Positions 43,200 to 52,264 of a stretch of 64,000 nucleotides of DNA are shown in pieces (position 1 is the first letter of the stretch; every line of letters starts with the position of its first letter). Where the stretch lies: contig NZ_MU078693.1 in the NCBI RefSeq assembly GCF_014078525.1, forward strand, positions 62,001-126,000, given 5' to 3'. The notes below the pieces were generated by a model that worked only from the letters and a program-made list of their open reading frames with translations, was not told the origin of the DNA and made no database searches. A program made the position numbers and the translations under genes. Origin of the DNA: Nitrosopumilus sp. b3 (GTDB lineage: Archaea; Thermoproteota; Nitrososphaeria; Nitrososphaerales; Nitrosopumilaceae).

Positions 43200-43673
43200 T
43201 TGAAGAAACCATCAAAGAGATCATCACTTCGAACAGTCCAGGTCAAAAAGCCCGTTGTTAGACACATTGCAAAAACTACAAAATCCAAAACCAGCATCTT
43301 CAAAAAAGAGATCATACAGTATTTAGATTCAAACGGGTATCTTTCTTGGTCATCAAAAGAGAAAAAATACATTATTCTTGGAACAAATTCTCCAAAAAAT
43401 GGACTTGTTTCATGCCCTCAGTGCAATCTTGGGCAGCTAATGGTAATTAGATCCAGAACTACAAGGAAACGATTCATGGGTTGCTCAAACTTTTATGGTG
43501 GATGCAAGGCATCCTCACCATTATTACAAAAAGCAAGACTTAGAGCAACAAAAAATCCATGTGATGTTTGTAGATGGCCAATGGTAATTTTTCGTTATTC
43601 AAGAAATCAAAAATGGACTAAACAATGCTCAAATTTTAATTGTGAAAGCAGATTAGTCAAGCCTTCAAAGTAG
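43200..43673 (+). CDS. Topoisomerase IA-type zinc-ribbon protein
   Basis: 157 residues from the TTG at 43200 (MKKPSKRSSLRTVQVKKPVV); an ATG at 43152 would extend it through its own TATA box and overlap the thiolase start. Two zinc ribbons of the topoisomerase I C-terminal kind: SCPQCNLGQLMVIRSR...FMGCSNFYGGCKAS and NPCDVCRWPMVIF...KQCSNFNCESR. No catalytic topoisomerase domain. Probably binds single-stranded nucleic acid. It converges on and overlaps the nitrilase by 17 bp. Confidence 0.78.
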   Translation: MKKPSKRSSLRTVQVKKPVVRHIAKTTKSKTSIFKKEIIQYLDSNGYLSWSSKEKKYIILGTNSPKNGLVSCPQCNLGQLMVIRSRTTRKRFMGCSNFYGGCKASSPLLQKARLRATKNPCDVCRWPMVIFRYSRNQKWTKQCSNFNCESRLVKPSK

Positions 43674-44463
43674 TATACACATCTGTTCTTCTGTTTTTAA
43701 GCAATGGTAAAACTTTTCGTGTTTGTCTTACTTTGTTCAAATCAATATTTACAAAACCTATTCCTTGTTTCTTTTTCATGTCAAGTAAGATTTTTCCATA
43801 TGGATCAACTACTAAACTTCTTCCACAGTAGATATTTCCAACTTGATCAGGTGCAATGACATAGCAACCATTTTCTATTGCACGAGTTTTGTTAATTGTA
43901 ATCCAGTGTTCCTCTTTCATGTTTCCCTTAACCCAAGCTGATGGTGCAATTAATACCTCAGAACCTGCAACAGCTAAAGATCTTGACATCTCTGGAAATC
44001 TCAAATCATAACAAATCATCATACCAATTTTTCCAATCGATGTCTTTACAGGCTTTGCAATTTTAGAACCCGATGTCATTTTGTCTGATTCTCTAAATCC
44101 TAATGCATCATAGAGATGAATTTTTCTATATGTAGAGATTACTTTACCTGATTTATCAATTACAAACGAAGTATCATACACACGATCTTTCTTTCTACTC
44201 TTTTCATAAAATGAGCCTACAACTTGGATATGATTTTCTTTTGCAGCATTTGAAATGGCTGTTACAAAATTTCCTTTTATCGTTTCAGCTAAATTTGCAA
44301 GTTGTTTAGAAGTTTGTGAGGAGTTTGTGTAAAACATCATAAATTCTGGAAATGCACATAGTGTTGCATTTTTTGCAGTTGCTTTTGAAATGTATGAAAG
44401 GATTTTTTTCAGATTGTCTTCTTTTTTAGTTGATGCTTTGAATTGAACAACAGCTACTTTCAT
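43657..44463 (-). CDS. Carbon-nitrogen hydrolase (nitrilase superfamily)
   Basis: 268 residues from the ATG at 44463 (MKVAVVQFKASTKKEDNLKK), with TTTTATTG about 25 bp upstream; an ATG at 44535 would add 24 residues. Catalytic triad: Glu in LCAFPEFMMF, Lys in STYRKIHLYDALGFRESD and Cys in KIGMMICYDLRFPEMSRSLA. The pattern resembles omega-amidase/Nit2-like enzymes, which cleave amide bonds of small metabolites. The upstream palindrome is listed separately. Confidence 0.88.
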   Translation of the reverse strand: MKVAVVQFKASTKKEDNLKKILSYISKATAKNATLCAFPEFMMFYTNSSQTSKQLANLAETIKGNFVTAISNAAKENHIQVVGSFYEKSRKKDRVYDTSFVIDKSGKVISTYRKIHLYDALGFRESDKMTSGSKIAKPVKTSIGKIGMMICYDLRFPEMSRSLAVAGSEVLIAPSAWVKGNMKEEHWITINKTRAIENGCYVIAPDQVGNIYCGRSLVVDPYGKILLDMKKKQGIGFVNIDLNKVRQTRKVLPLLKNRRTDVYTTLKA

Positions 44464-44501
44464 GTAATTGATTAATTGAATCACAATAAAAGGATAAACT
44501 C

Positions 44502-44525
44502 TTGGTACAAACGCTAAATGTACCA
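44502..44525. promoter_or_regulatory. TGGTACA-N9-TGTACCA inverted repeat upstream of the nitrilase gene
   Basis: TGGTACA (44503-44509) and TGTACCA (44519-44525) form perfect 7-bp arms with a 9-nt spacer, just upstream of the TATA-like element near 44483-44490. TTGGTACA also occurs at both flanks of the CHRD gene and before the CopC-CopD gene. Confidence 0.45.
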
Positions 44526-44589
44526 TTTTCTTCATATTCTGATTTTAATAAAAGAAATCAAACCGATCATAGTGTGTATGTCGATCCCG

Positions 44590-44631
44590 GACTGGGGGAA
44601 TTTTTCCAGTCAATTATTTTTAAAAATAATT
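44590..44631. other. GC-containing hairpin next to a 20-bp AT palindrome
   Basis: GACTGG (44590-44595) and CCAGTC (44606-44611) form a stem, extended by G-T pairs in RNA. It is followed directly by AATTATTTTT/AAAAATAATT (44612-44631), a perfect palindrome that includes the tautomerase stop. Read from the minus strand this could terminate tautomerase transcription; a small RNA is an alternative. Confidence 0.45.
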
Positions 44632-44806
44632 AAAGTTGGTTTCCTGCTAAAAACCAATTTTCTTTAGGATTGTCTTCAAAAACAACAATTACGTGACTTT
44701 CTTTTGTTTTTAGAATTTCTACTGCAGATTTTGTTATTGCTTTTGCATACTCGTCTTTTTGTTCCTGTGTCCTACCAGGATACATTGATACTGTAATCAA
44801 CGGCAT
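44630..44806 (-). CDS. 4-oxalocrotonate tautomerase-family protein, 58 aa
   Basis: ATG at 44806, TAA at 44630. The peptide MPLITVSMYPGRTQEQKDEY has the invariant N-terminal Pro-1 exposed after Met removal, and the later HVIVVFEDNPKENW matches the family beta strand. Size is typical of the 60-residue hexameric tautomerases. Natural substrate unknown. It lies between the rhomboid and nitrilase genes. Confidence 0.85.
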   Translation of the reverse strand: MPLITVSMYPGRTQEQKDEYAKAITKSAVEILKTKESHVIVVFEDNPKENWFLAGNQL

Positions 44807-44839
44807 GGAAATTTTAAATTAACTCGGAGATTTATTCGT

Positions 44840-45616
44840 TCAATAATCTGGTCTGTATCCATATCTTGTACCATAGGTAAACTCTGAATTGTGAGTTTTT
44901 TTGTAGAGATATCCTGTTGCCAATCCTATAACAAATCCACCAATGTGAGCAAGATATGCTACACCACCGCCAGCAACACCGAATCCTCCAATGAAAAATG
45001 GCAATAAATTTTGAAAAACTAACCAGAAAGGTAAGAACCATTTAGCTTGGATATGCAGCATTCTCCAAAAGAATCCCATCATAAGAAACGTCTGAATTTT
45101 AGCTCTTGGGAAAATAATCAGATATGCGCCCAATACTCCAGAGATTGCACCTGATGCACCAACAGCAGGAATAGCGCTGTTAGTATCACCAGCAATGTGG
45201 ATTAAGCCAGCTACAACTCCCCACATTAAATAAATTCCAAGATACTTTATTTTTCCAAATTTGTATTCAATGTTGTCTCCAAAGATCCACAAAAACAACA
45301 TGTTACCTCCAAGATGCATCAAACCACCATGCAAGAAAGTTGAACTAAGTAAAGAAAAGTAGGGCTCTTGAGGACATGAAACACTAATTGGTCCAGAACC
45401 AAAATCAATATTCAATACACTTGATCCTGTAATGCAGCTTGGAACAGCACCCCAATTATAAAACAGATTAAATGCATTTTGATTTGTAAAATCAAAGAAT
45501 TGTCCAGTATAGGCAACTTCGATAAAAAATACTATAACATTGATTATGATTAATCCATAAGTTACTGTTGGTCGAAATCCAGGAGCAGTTGGATTCTCAT
45601 CTCTTAATGGAAACAT
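44840..45616 (-). CDS. Rhomboid-family intramembrane serine protease
   Basis: 258 residues with six or seven membrane helices. Catalytic Ser in AVGASGAISGVLGAYLI near residue 150 and His in VAYLAHIGGFVIGLATGYLY, plus the oxyanion/loop motif FLHGGLMHLGGNMLFLWIFG. A long loop with CITGS...VSCPQEP may hold a disulfide outside. Complete active site. Confidence 0.92.
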   Translation of the reverse strand: MFPLRDENPTAPGFRPTVTYGLIIINVIVFFIEVAYTGQFFDFTNQNAFNLFYNWGAVPSCITGSSVLNIDFGSGPISVSCPQEPYFSLLSSTFLHGGLMHLGGNMLFLWIFGDNIEYKFGKIKYLGIYLMWGVVAGLIHIAGDTNSAIPAVGASGAISGVLGAYLIIFPRAKIQTFLMMGFFWRMLHIQAKWFLPFWLVFQNLLPFFIGGFGVAGGGVAYLAHIGGFVIGLATGYLYKKTHNSEFTYGTRYGYRPDY

Positions 45617-45676
45617 TTGTAATTTTGTTTGAAAGAAATTTGTATAATAAGATTATTCAATTTTGAAAAAATAAGA

Positions 45677-45706
45677 TGAGAAACTAGATTACTCCAACGT
45701 TTCTCA
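45677..45706. other. Hairpin: 8-bp inverted repeat with a 14-nt loop
   Basis: TGAGAAAC (45677-45684) and GTTTCTCA (45699-45706). It lies between the CHRD gene and the rhomboid gene, both read from the minus strand, so it may be a terminator or a leader structure. Confidence 0.45.
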
Positions 45707-45795
45707 CCTAACTATGGCCTGTATAGTAATGCTATTTCAGAATAGATAAAAACAAAATTGGTACATTCGTAGGATGAACTAAAGAAAAAAAGGTT

Positions 45796-46437
45796 TTAGA
45801 AACCTAATTTGTTACAGACTTTTTCGCCTTGTTTTGTTGTATCAAGATATCCTTTTAGAACACCGGGACCTGTTGCTTCATGAATCATTACAAAAAAACT
45901 ACCATTGCATAAATCATCAAGATTTGCAGTTAGTGGTTTTGATGTATCATGATGGCCAATGTTACCTGCTGCTGCATCTTCATCAGATGTAACATCACTA
46001 TCATCATAGATGCCTTTGAGAATACCCTTTGATGGTATTGCTTTCATTTGTGCATCATCTTCTATCGGTGCCTTCCATACATTTAGGACATGACCATCAG
46101 CATCAGTATGAAGATGAACTTTTCCAACATTATCGGCAACATCGTCAATAGTTTGCCATCCAGTCAAATCCATATTGTTGATACGGATTTTGTACTTTAG
46201 ATTTTCACCTTTTTTGTCAAGCCAAAATGAGGCTTCACATCCCCAATCTGTTCCTACTCCAGTATTAACTTGAGCACAGTCAGCTGTGAAATCTGCTTTT
46301 TTCTTGAATTTGAGTTTTTTCTCACCATCATCATAATCTTTGTCTGCTATTGCTTGAGGGAGTTCTCCCATTGCAACAACAGATAAAGAAAGAATTGCAG
46401 CTAGTGAAAATACTAACACATTTGTTTTTGTTTGCAT
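45796..46437 (-). CDS. Secreted CHRD-domain protein
   Basis: 213 residues with a signal peptide (VLVFSLAAILSLSVVAMGEL). The domain pattern LKYKIRINNMDLTGW, KVHLHTDADGH and CNGSFFVMIHEATGPGVLKG matches CHRD domains known in chordin and many bacterial/archaeal secreted proteins. His residues could bind metal. Copies of AATTGGTACATTCG flank the gene in opposite orientation (45756-45769 and 46485-46498). Confidence 0.8.
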   Translation of the reverse strand: MQTKTNVLVFSLAAILSLSVVAMGELPQAIADKDYDDGEKKLKFKKKADFTADCAQVNTGVGTDWGCEASFWLDKKGENLKYKIRINNMDLTGWQTIDDVADNVGKVHLHTDADGHVLNVWKAPIEDDAQMKAIPSKGILKGIYDDSDVTSDEDAAAGNIGHHDTSKPLTANLDDLCNGSFFVMIHEATGPGVLKGYLDTTKQGEKVCNKLGF

Positions 46438-46496
46438 TGAAAATAATTCTTAGTTTTTTTATTAAACAGATTTGGGATATTCGTCGAATGTACCAA

Positions 46497-47786
46497 TTAT
46501 ACAACAATTATTTTTCTTTGAACAAGATTTTCAATTATATTTAAAAAATCATCATCAGAGATTTTTTCTTCATACCACCATCCAGCAGAGACTTTTACCC
46601 ATTGTGGAATTTTCCATTGAGATTCAGAAAGTACATCTCGTTCAGGAACTGAAATTATTTGTTTTTCAAACAAAAAATCTATTCCTTCAAGAAATTCTAA
46701 ATCAGAGATTTGGTTTGTAATCCACCATTCTGTATTTACTTTGATCCATTGTGGGATTTTTGGGAATTCTGGAGGCAATCCTTTTTCAAAGCCTGAAATT
46801 TTCAAAACTCCTTGTGAGGTTGGCCCAACTTTGAATGCAACATGCCAAAATCCCATCTCATCAATGCTTTGAATAAATTCTATAGGTTCATCATTTAGAG
46901 TTACAGAAAATTTTTCATTCCCAGAAATTGGTGGAAATTCAAAGTTTGCATATGTTTCCAATGGATAGCTATTGTATCCTTTGATGCTAAGTATAGTTCC
47001 TGTTTCATCAAATTTTGCAGCAGAATACCATGCACCAGAGTCATATCTGAAATCAAAATTCCCATCATCTTTTTTTGTAGTAACAGGAATTACTGTAGTA
47101 TCTACAGGTGCAAAACAAGAGTAAAAGCGAACGGGTTCAGAAACAGATGGATCAGGATATATTGTAAAGTTTAGAATTTCTCCAGGTTTGATTTTTTCAA
47201 TACGATCAATGTTTTGAGCAACATCTAAGATGTATTTTTCATATCCATGTACAATTGCAAAGATTTTGGGATTGTATACAGTTTGATTTCCAATATTTAT
47301 GATTCTACCAGTGACATGACCATCATCATGAGTTATCAAAGTTTTATCGTAGATAATTTGTATGGGAATTGGAGATTTTTCAGTCTTGATATATTTTAAT
47401 TCTGCTTTTAATACATCAGGATTTTTACTATTAATCTCTGGAAATTTTAGTTTGAATGGAATGTCAGTCATTGGAGGAATTGGAACGTGATTAAGGGTCT
47501 TGGTGATTTTTGTTTCATCGTCAATTATTGATATAGTGATCGTTGGGATTAATGCAAAATCATTTTGATTTTTAACATTACCAACAACGGTGTAAATTCC
47601 TTCATAATCATAATAGCCAGCGTATTCAGAATCAGGTATGAAAACATCAGCATGAGCAACTGGAAAAAACATTACTAGGCAAAAAGATACAATTGCAAAA
47701 ATGCAAAGAGTAGAATTAGAAAGAGTTGATGATATCTTCGAATCCAGATGTCGGTTTCTCAATTGAGCTTGGTCTATAGTCTTCAA
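46497..47786 (-). CDS. Secreted protein with two Trp-Trp C-terminal repeats
   Basis: 429 residues; signal segment STLCIFAIVSFCLVMFFPVAHA. The middle consists of beta-rich domains (YEGIYTVVGNVKNQNDFALI...). The C-terminus holds two about 38-residue repeats: IPQWIKVNTEWWITNQISDL and IPQWVKVSAGWWYEEKISDD. The same repeats end the proteins at 48665 and 50457. The start is TTG at 47786, or TTG at 47762; either way it overlaps the upstream regulator gene. Probably a surface protein; the repeat may be an anchoring or assembly module. Confidence 0.75.
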   Translation of the reverse strand: MKTIDQAQLRNRHLDSKISSTLSNSTLCIFAIVSFCLVMFFPVAHADVFIPDSEYAGYYDYEGIYTVVGNVKNQNDFALIPTITISIIDDETKITKTLNHVPIPPMTDIPFKLKFPEINSKNPDVLKAELKYIKTEKSPIPIQIIYDKTLITHDDGHVTGRIINIGNQTVYNPKIFAIVHGYEKYILDVAQNIDRIEKIKPGEILNFTIYPDPSVSEPVRFYSCFAPVDTTVIPVTTKKDDGNFDFRYDSGAWYSAAKFDETGTILSIKGYNSYPLETYANFEFPPISGNEKFSVTLNDEPIEFIQSIDEMGFWHVAFKVGPTSQGVLKISGFEKGLPPEFPKIPQWIKVNTEWWITNQISDLEFLEGIDFLFEKQIISVPERDVLSESQWKIPQWVKVSAGWWYEEKISDDDFLNIIENLVQRKIIVV

Positions 47787-48216
47787 CTAATTTATCTATG
47801 AGCTCTTTTGCTTTAATATAATATCTCTTTTTGAGATGAATTAGTTTTATTTCAACTAGTCCATCATCTACAATTTGTGAGAGATATAATGAAACAGTTG
47901 ATGGTGATTTTCCAACCTCTTTTACCAATTGACTAAACTCTAAGCCGTCTTCTTTGATTAATGCAAGTAACAAGTCACGTGGAGTTTGTTTTCTTAATGC
48001 TTTTATCACAATAGACTCTTCTTCAGTAATTTGAGGGGGATAGAATCTTGCTTGGCGTGGACCACGAATAACTTTGATGATTCCGTTTTTTTCTAATTTT
48101 CCAAGATAATGACTAAGCACGCCATTTTTTAATCCAGATGAGCGCATAATCTCTCGGAATTGAATTCCAGGATTTTCTTCAATGATTTGTTGTAATTTGG
48201 AATCTCTATCAGTCAT
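47716..48216 (-). CDS. Two-winged-helix transcriptional regulator
   Basis: 166 residues with two tandem wHTH domains: GIQFREIMRSSGLKNGVLSH followed by LGKLEKNGIIKVIRGPRQAR, and LEFSQLVKEVGKSPSTVSLY followed by QIVDDGLVEIKLIHLKKRYY. This layout is common in archaeal ArsR/MarR-like regulators. It overlaps the membrane-protein gene upstream by 8 bp and the surface-protein gene downstream by about 70 bp, so it probably controls this cluster. Confidence 0.82.
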   Translation of the reverse strand: MTDRDSKLQQIIEENPGIQFREIMRSSGLKNGVLSHYLGKLEKNGIIKVIRGPRQARFYPPQITEEESIVIKALRKQTPRDLLLALIKEDGLEFSQLVKEVGKSPSTVSLYLSQIVDDGLVEIKLIHLKKRYYIKAKELIDKLVEDYRPSSIEKPTSGFEDIINSF

Positions 48217-48610
48217 TTCTAAACACTCCTAATGCTAGTAATCCCAATGTTACAAATGTCAATAAATGTCCTACCTCAGAAAATGACATGTCTCCAATAT
48301 CGTAGATATTTGGCCAGGTAGCATCTACTAGCAAAACAACTTCTGCTCCGATAAAGGTGGTAAATGCTATAGCACTTAGTAGGAGACGTTTTGTTCGTAG
48401 CCTGTAATATGCAATTCCTGCTAACACAGAAATAAAAACAGATAGTGTAATTCCTCCAATATGTAAGAAAATGTGAACAAGATGATATCCATGTAAAAGA
48501 TGTGGGATGATTATAGGCAGTGCTAAAATTGCAATTACACCAGTTACTACAATTGAGAATAATGTAGATTTTCTTTCAACTATTTTTTCAGGCCTAAACA
48601 AAGTAATCAA
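48209..48610 (-). CDS. Four-TM membrane protein
   Basis: 133 residues with four hydrophobic helices (FSIVVTGVIAILALPIIIPH, LVHIFLHIGGITLSVFISVL, LLLSAIAFTTFIGAEVVLLV and HLLTFVTLGLLALGVF). His residues in the first two helices (HLLHGYHLVHIFLH) could bind heme or metal. No family recognised. Coupled to the following wHTH gene, so it could be its membrane sensor. Confidence 0.65.
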   Translation of the reverse strand: MITLFRPEKIVERKSTLFSIVVTGVIAILALPIIIPHLLHGYHLVHIFLHIGGITLSVFISVLAGIAYYRLRTKRLLLSAIAFTTFIGAEVVLLVDATWPNIYDIGDMSFSEVGHLLTFVTLGLLALGVFRND

Positions 48611-48664
48611 AATTACTGTTTTTCAGATTTAAAGCGACTGGTTCAATTTTCGAACAAGAATCGA

Positions 48665-50215
48665 TCAGACACGAATGATTCCTTTTTGAATCAAAAATTC
48701 CAATCCCTGAACAAATGTTGTGTCATCAATTTGCCCTGCTGCCCACCAGGCTGCATTATTTCTAATCCATGGTGGGATTTCTTGTGATGTTGATGATTCT
48801 GGTTGTGTTTGTGGAATTACAATGATATTGTTTTTGATCAAGTATTCAATTCCCTGGATGAATGTATTATCGTCTATTTGTTCTTCAGACCACCATAATG
48901 CATTATTTCTAATCCAATCAGGAATTGAAATTTCATCAGTTACTCTATCAATTATTATTGGAATGGTTGATTTTGCAAGATCATTGTTATCTAAATTTTT
49001 AAAATTCAGGTATGCAATTCCTGAGACATCTTGTGGTATCACAAATTCTGCAACATTGTGTTCTTCTTTTGAATCACTGCTAATTCCACTTTGTTCATAA
49101 ATTATTTTACCATTATGAGTCATTGAAAATTCATACTCTGTTGCAACGGGTCTATTCTTTAAGAAAATATCTGTAATATCAAAAATTATTTTTGCATCAG
49201 AATTAGATTTTAGGTTCTCTGGCTCCCAAGAAACTAAAACTCTAAACTGTCCATTTTCAGTAACTGAGCTTAAATGAGTGTAATCACGATCTGGTTTAAT
49301 GATAAAATTCATTCTGTCTTCATTTTGATTATATTGAAATACATTCAGAAGTTCTCTTTGATATATGATAAAGTGCACTACACGTTCTTCAGAGAAAAAA
49401 TCATCAATGTTTACAACATCCTCAGAAATTTTAACATGGTTAATGTACATATCATATCCAGATACTAGTAAATCACCAAAGTTTTTGGGAACTACAATTT
49501 CCTGATGTACTACAGATGTTTGATTTATGTTAGATAGACTCCATTCAAATGGCATGGAGAAGCTAATTTCTCTTGAATTTGAGTCATACTTGAAATTAGA
49601 AATCTCATCATAGTATGAGATTACCTGAATGAATTGTTCGCCAAAATTTTCATCAACGAAATCATATTGAGTGGTTTGTGCAATTGATATTCCAGCATTA
49701 AAAACTAGTGGCTCTGCTAATTTTTTTGAATATCCATCTGCTGTAAGTATTGTGACATCAAATTTGTATAAACCTCCTTCACTGAGTTTTGGTCCTTTGA
49801 CATGAATCAATCTACTATCTAATCCTAATAATGAGCCAAACAAGTTTCCTCCATTTTCTTCTTCAATTAATATAGAATCTCTATCTTCTGAGACAAAATT
49901 GAAAACTAGGAATCCATTATCAGCTTTGAATTCTTGCTCAAATAGAAATTGTTCTCCACGTTGTGATTTTATCAAAAAAGTGACATCTCTTAGAGTAATT
50001 TTTGAATCAAAATCAATGAATGAAATTGATATTTGTTGATCATCATTAGCAGTTGGGTCACTTTGGGAAGATGAAACCTCTAGTGTGACCAACCTACCAT
50101 CTAGTTCTTCAGGAGGGAAGGTTTCGCTACCGACTCCATGGCCATATACACTATCAAATGTTAATGCAAGTAGAGCTGGAAATAATAAAAGTAAAAGTAA
50201 TGTTTGGTTTTTCAA
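48665..50215 (-). CDS. Secreted protein with two Trp-Trp C-terminal repeats (paralogue A)
   Basis: 516 residues from the TTG at 50215, which yields a clean signal peptide (MKNQTLLLLLLFPALLALTF) and starts right after the preceding stop; a TTG at 50263 would overlap it. The mature protein begins HGVGSETFPPEELDGRLVTL. Middle: Ig-like beta domains with ISISFIDFDSKITLRDVTFL. The C-terminus has IPDWIRNNALWWSEEQIDDN and [20 protein letters not shown]. It shares layout and segments with the 565-residue protein at 50457-52154. A surface or envelope role is inferred. Confidence 0.78.
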   Translation of the reverse strand: MKNQTLLLLLLFPALLALTFDSVYGHGVGSETFPPEELDGRLVTLEVSSSQSDPTANDDQQISISFIDFDSKITLRDVTFLIKSQRGEQFLFEQEFKADNGFLVFNFVSEDRDSILIEEENGGNLFGSLLGLDSRLIHVKGPKLSEGGLYKFDVTILTADGYSKKLAEPLVFNAGISIAQTTQYDFVDENFGEQFIQVISYYDEISNFKYDSNSREISFSMPFEWSLSNINQTSVVHQEIVVPKNFGDLLVSGYDMYINHVKISEDVVNIDDFFSEERVVHFIIYQRELLNVFQYNQNEDRMNFIIKPDRDYTHLSSVTENGQFRVLVSWEPENLKSNSDAKIIFDITDIFLKNRPVATEYEFSMTHNGKIIYEQSGISSDSKEEHNVAEFVIPQDVSGIAYLNFKNLDNNDLAKSTIPIIIDRVTDEISIPDWIRNNALWWSEEQIDDNTFIQGIEYLIKNNIIVIPQTQPESSTSQEIPPWIRNNAAWWAAGQIDDTTFVQGLEFLIQKGIIRV

Positions 50216-50216
50216 A

Positions 50217-50423
50217 CTAGGTCCACTTGTTGGGATCTTTTTTGCGAATCTCTTTTCCGTCAATTGTGATTAGATCTTGTTCTTCAAAGACAGTATGCCA
50301 TTTACCGTTACTTGGGAAAATTTTGTTCATCTCTTCAACTTTATCATTTGTAGGTGGTGTATTCATCAAAGCTCCCCATTTCATGTTTGGAACTTTGGGC
50401 ATTATGTCATTGATGTCTTTCAT
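50217..50423 (-). CDS. Small soluble hypothetical protein, 68 aa
   Basis: Begins MKDINDIMPKVPNMKWGALM and ends DGKEIRKKDPNKWT. No recognised domain, no signal peptide. It lies between two paralogous secreted-protein genes on the same strand and is probably cotranscribed with the one downstream (its stop touches that start). Confidence 0.6.
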   Translation of the reverse strand: MKDINDIMPKVPNMKWGALMNTPPTNDKVEEMNKIFPSNGKWHTVFEEQDLITIDGKEIRKKDPNKWT

Positions 50424-50456
50424 TATACTATCACTTAACAGAATTTATTTAAAAAC

Positions 50457-52154
50457 CTATGATTGAATTCTCATGATTCCTTCTTTAATTAAGAATTGAA
50501 TTCCCTGAATGAATGAATCATCGTCAATTTGTCCTGCTGCCCACCATTCTGCATTATTTTTAATCCATGCTGGAATTTCACTAGAGCCTAAACTTGATCC
50601 CTGTGTTGTTGGAGGGATTTTTAGAACATCCTCTTTAATCAAATATTGGATTCCTTGAACAAATGAATTGTCATCAATTTGTCCTGCTGCCCACCATTCT
50701 GCATTATTTTTAATCCAATCAGGTATGGCAGCTTTTGTAGGTGTAGATACAGGTGCACCTGGACCTATTTCAATAATCGCAGTTCCAATTCCAGCATATT
50801 TTGGATTATAATCTAATCCAGTTCCTAAAACTTTAACATCAACTCTAATTTGTCCTTGAGATGGAACAAATATTCTTTGTACATCGATTCCTTCAGTTGA
50901 TGAAATACCAAGTTCGGTAGAACTTTGACCAACATTACTGGCTATTTCATTATCGAATTCATCAAAAACAAAGTATGCATACTTGATATCTCTGATAAGG
51001 TCTTTATTTTCATTAAAGAATGCAAATTCAAATGGAATTTCTTGATTAGCACCATATTTTCCATCCCATGAAATTTTTACAGTGGTTGGAACTTTTTCAA
51101 AGTTTTCAGTATCTACCAGATAAAATTCTGTAGAACTTGTTGATGCTTCAGATAATGGAACAAGCTTCAAATCCATTTTTTGCTTATCATAGTTTCCTGG
51201 ACCTAGTTTTTCATTGATTTTTTGTAATTCATTTTTTGTAATTAGAAAGTGAACAATGTTTGTATCCTCATATGAATATGGATCATTTAGTAATGCTCGC
51301 TGATCAATCTCTACACCATTTACATATCCCTTGAATTGTTTTCCTTCTGCATAAGGAGCAAATGTTTTTGGTACTCGTACTTCTTCATGTACTACTTGAA
51401 CCAAGTCAACATATGATGGACTCCAATCAAACGGCATATCAAATGAAATTGAATCATCAGCGGTATCAAACTTAAAGTTGTCAACATCATCATAGTATGT
51501 TTTTATTATAACTGGAATTTCTTCAGCGCTAGCAGTCTTTATGAAAAAGTCTTGCTCTTGTGCAACACTGACAAATGTTTCGTAACTTAGTAAATTAGCT
51601 AGTACTGTTCTGGGACTCGTAGCAGCCTCAATGTCAACTCTAATTTTGTATAATCCACCCTTTACAAAAATTGGACCTGTAATTGACGGTCTTCCACATA
51701 TGTCTAAATTATCATCAGTGCATGCTTCACCATGAACAAATAATGCACCTGGAGCACTAACATGTTCTGAACCTCCATAGATGGAGCATTCTTCAAGAAG
51801 ATCTTTATTACAATCAGCTTTTGGTTTAATTTTTACATCTAATCTTCCATCCATGTCATAAAATAGATTTCTAGCTAAAAGTTCGCCACTCTGCCAAACT
51901 TCTATTCTGTATGTTACTTTGTCAAGATTTTTGTCAGTTAATGTATCAAAGAAGCGTACTTGCATGTTTGCTGAATCAACTTCTCCAACGGTAATATCAG
52001 ATGGGCTTAGCTGTGTACGTACAGTTACTTCCATATCACCAAATGAAATAGGGGCAGCTTGATCACCTCCAAGTCCATGTGCAAAAGCATCAGGAACAAC
52101 TGCAGAGATTGTAAAAATGCCAATAATTGTAATTAATAATGCAAACTTGTACAA
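50457..52154 (-). CDS. Secreted protein with two Trp-Trp C-terminal repeats (paralogue B)
   Basis: 565 residues; signal peptide [22 protein letters not shown], mature start [20 protein letters not shown]. The body resembles the 48665-50215 protein ([20 protein letters not shown] against [40 protein letters not shown]). The C-terminus has [20 protein letters not shown] and [20 protein letters not shown]. An N-terminal His and His-containing sites might bind copper, given the neighbours. Function unknown. Confidence 0.78.
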   Translation of the reverse strand: MYKFALLITIIGIFTISAVVPDAFAHGLGGDQAAPISFGDMEVTVRTQLSPSDITVGEVDSANMQVRFFDTLTDKNLDKVTYRIEVWQSGELLARNLFYDMDGRLDVKIKPKADCNKDLLEECSIYGGSEHVSAPGALFVHGEACTDDNLDICGRPSITGPIFVKGGLYKIRVDIEAATSPRTVLANLLSYETFVSVAQEQDFFIKTASAEEIPVIIKTYYDDVDNFKFDTADDSISFDMPFDWSPSYVDLVQVVHEEVRVPKTFAPYAEGKQFKGYVNGVEIDQRALLNDPYSYEDTNIVHFLITKNELQKINEKLGPGNYDKQKMDLKLVPLSEASTSSTEFYLVDTENFEKVPTTVKISWDGKYGANQEIPFEFAFFNENKDLIRDIKYAYFVFDEFDNEIASNVGQSSTELGISSTEGIDVQRIFVPSQGQIRVDVKVLGTGLDYNPKYAGIGTAIIEIGPGAPVSTPTKAAIPDWIKNNAEWWAAGQIDDNSFVQGIQYLIKEDVLKIPPTTQGSSLGSSEIPAWIKNNAEWWAAGQIDDDSFIQGIQFLIKEGIMRIQS

Positions 52155-52264
52155 TACTAAAATTCTGATATTTCCATATTTAAAGATGATATAGGATTTC
52201 TATGCTTGAGAATTTTTTTGATAAAATGGGTATAACTTTTATTCATGACTCTCAGAAATAAAAT

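Noticed and set aside
45756..46498. CHRD gene as an insertion sequence bounded by inverted repeats
   Set aside because: Repeats are only 14 bp, no transposase or target-site duplication was seen, and one copy overlaps a neighbouring gene end; kept only as a motif observation.
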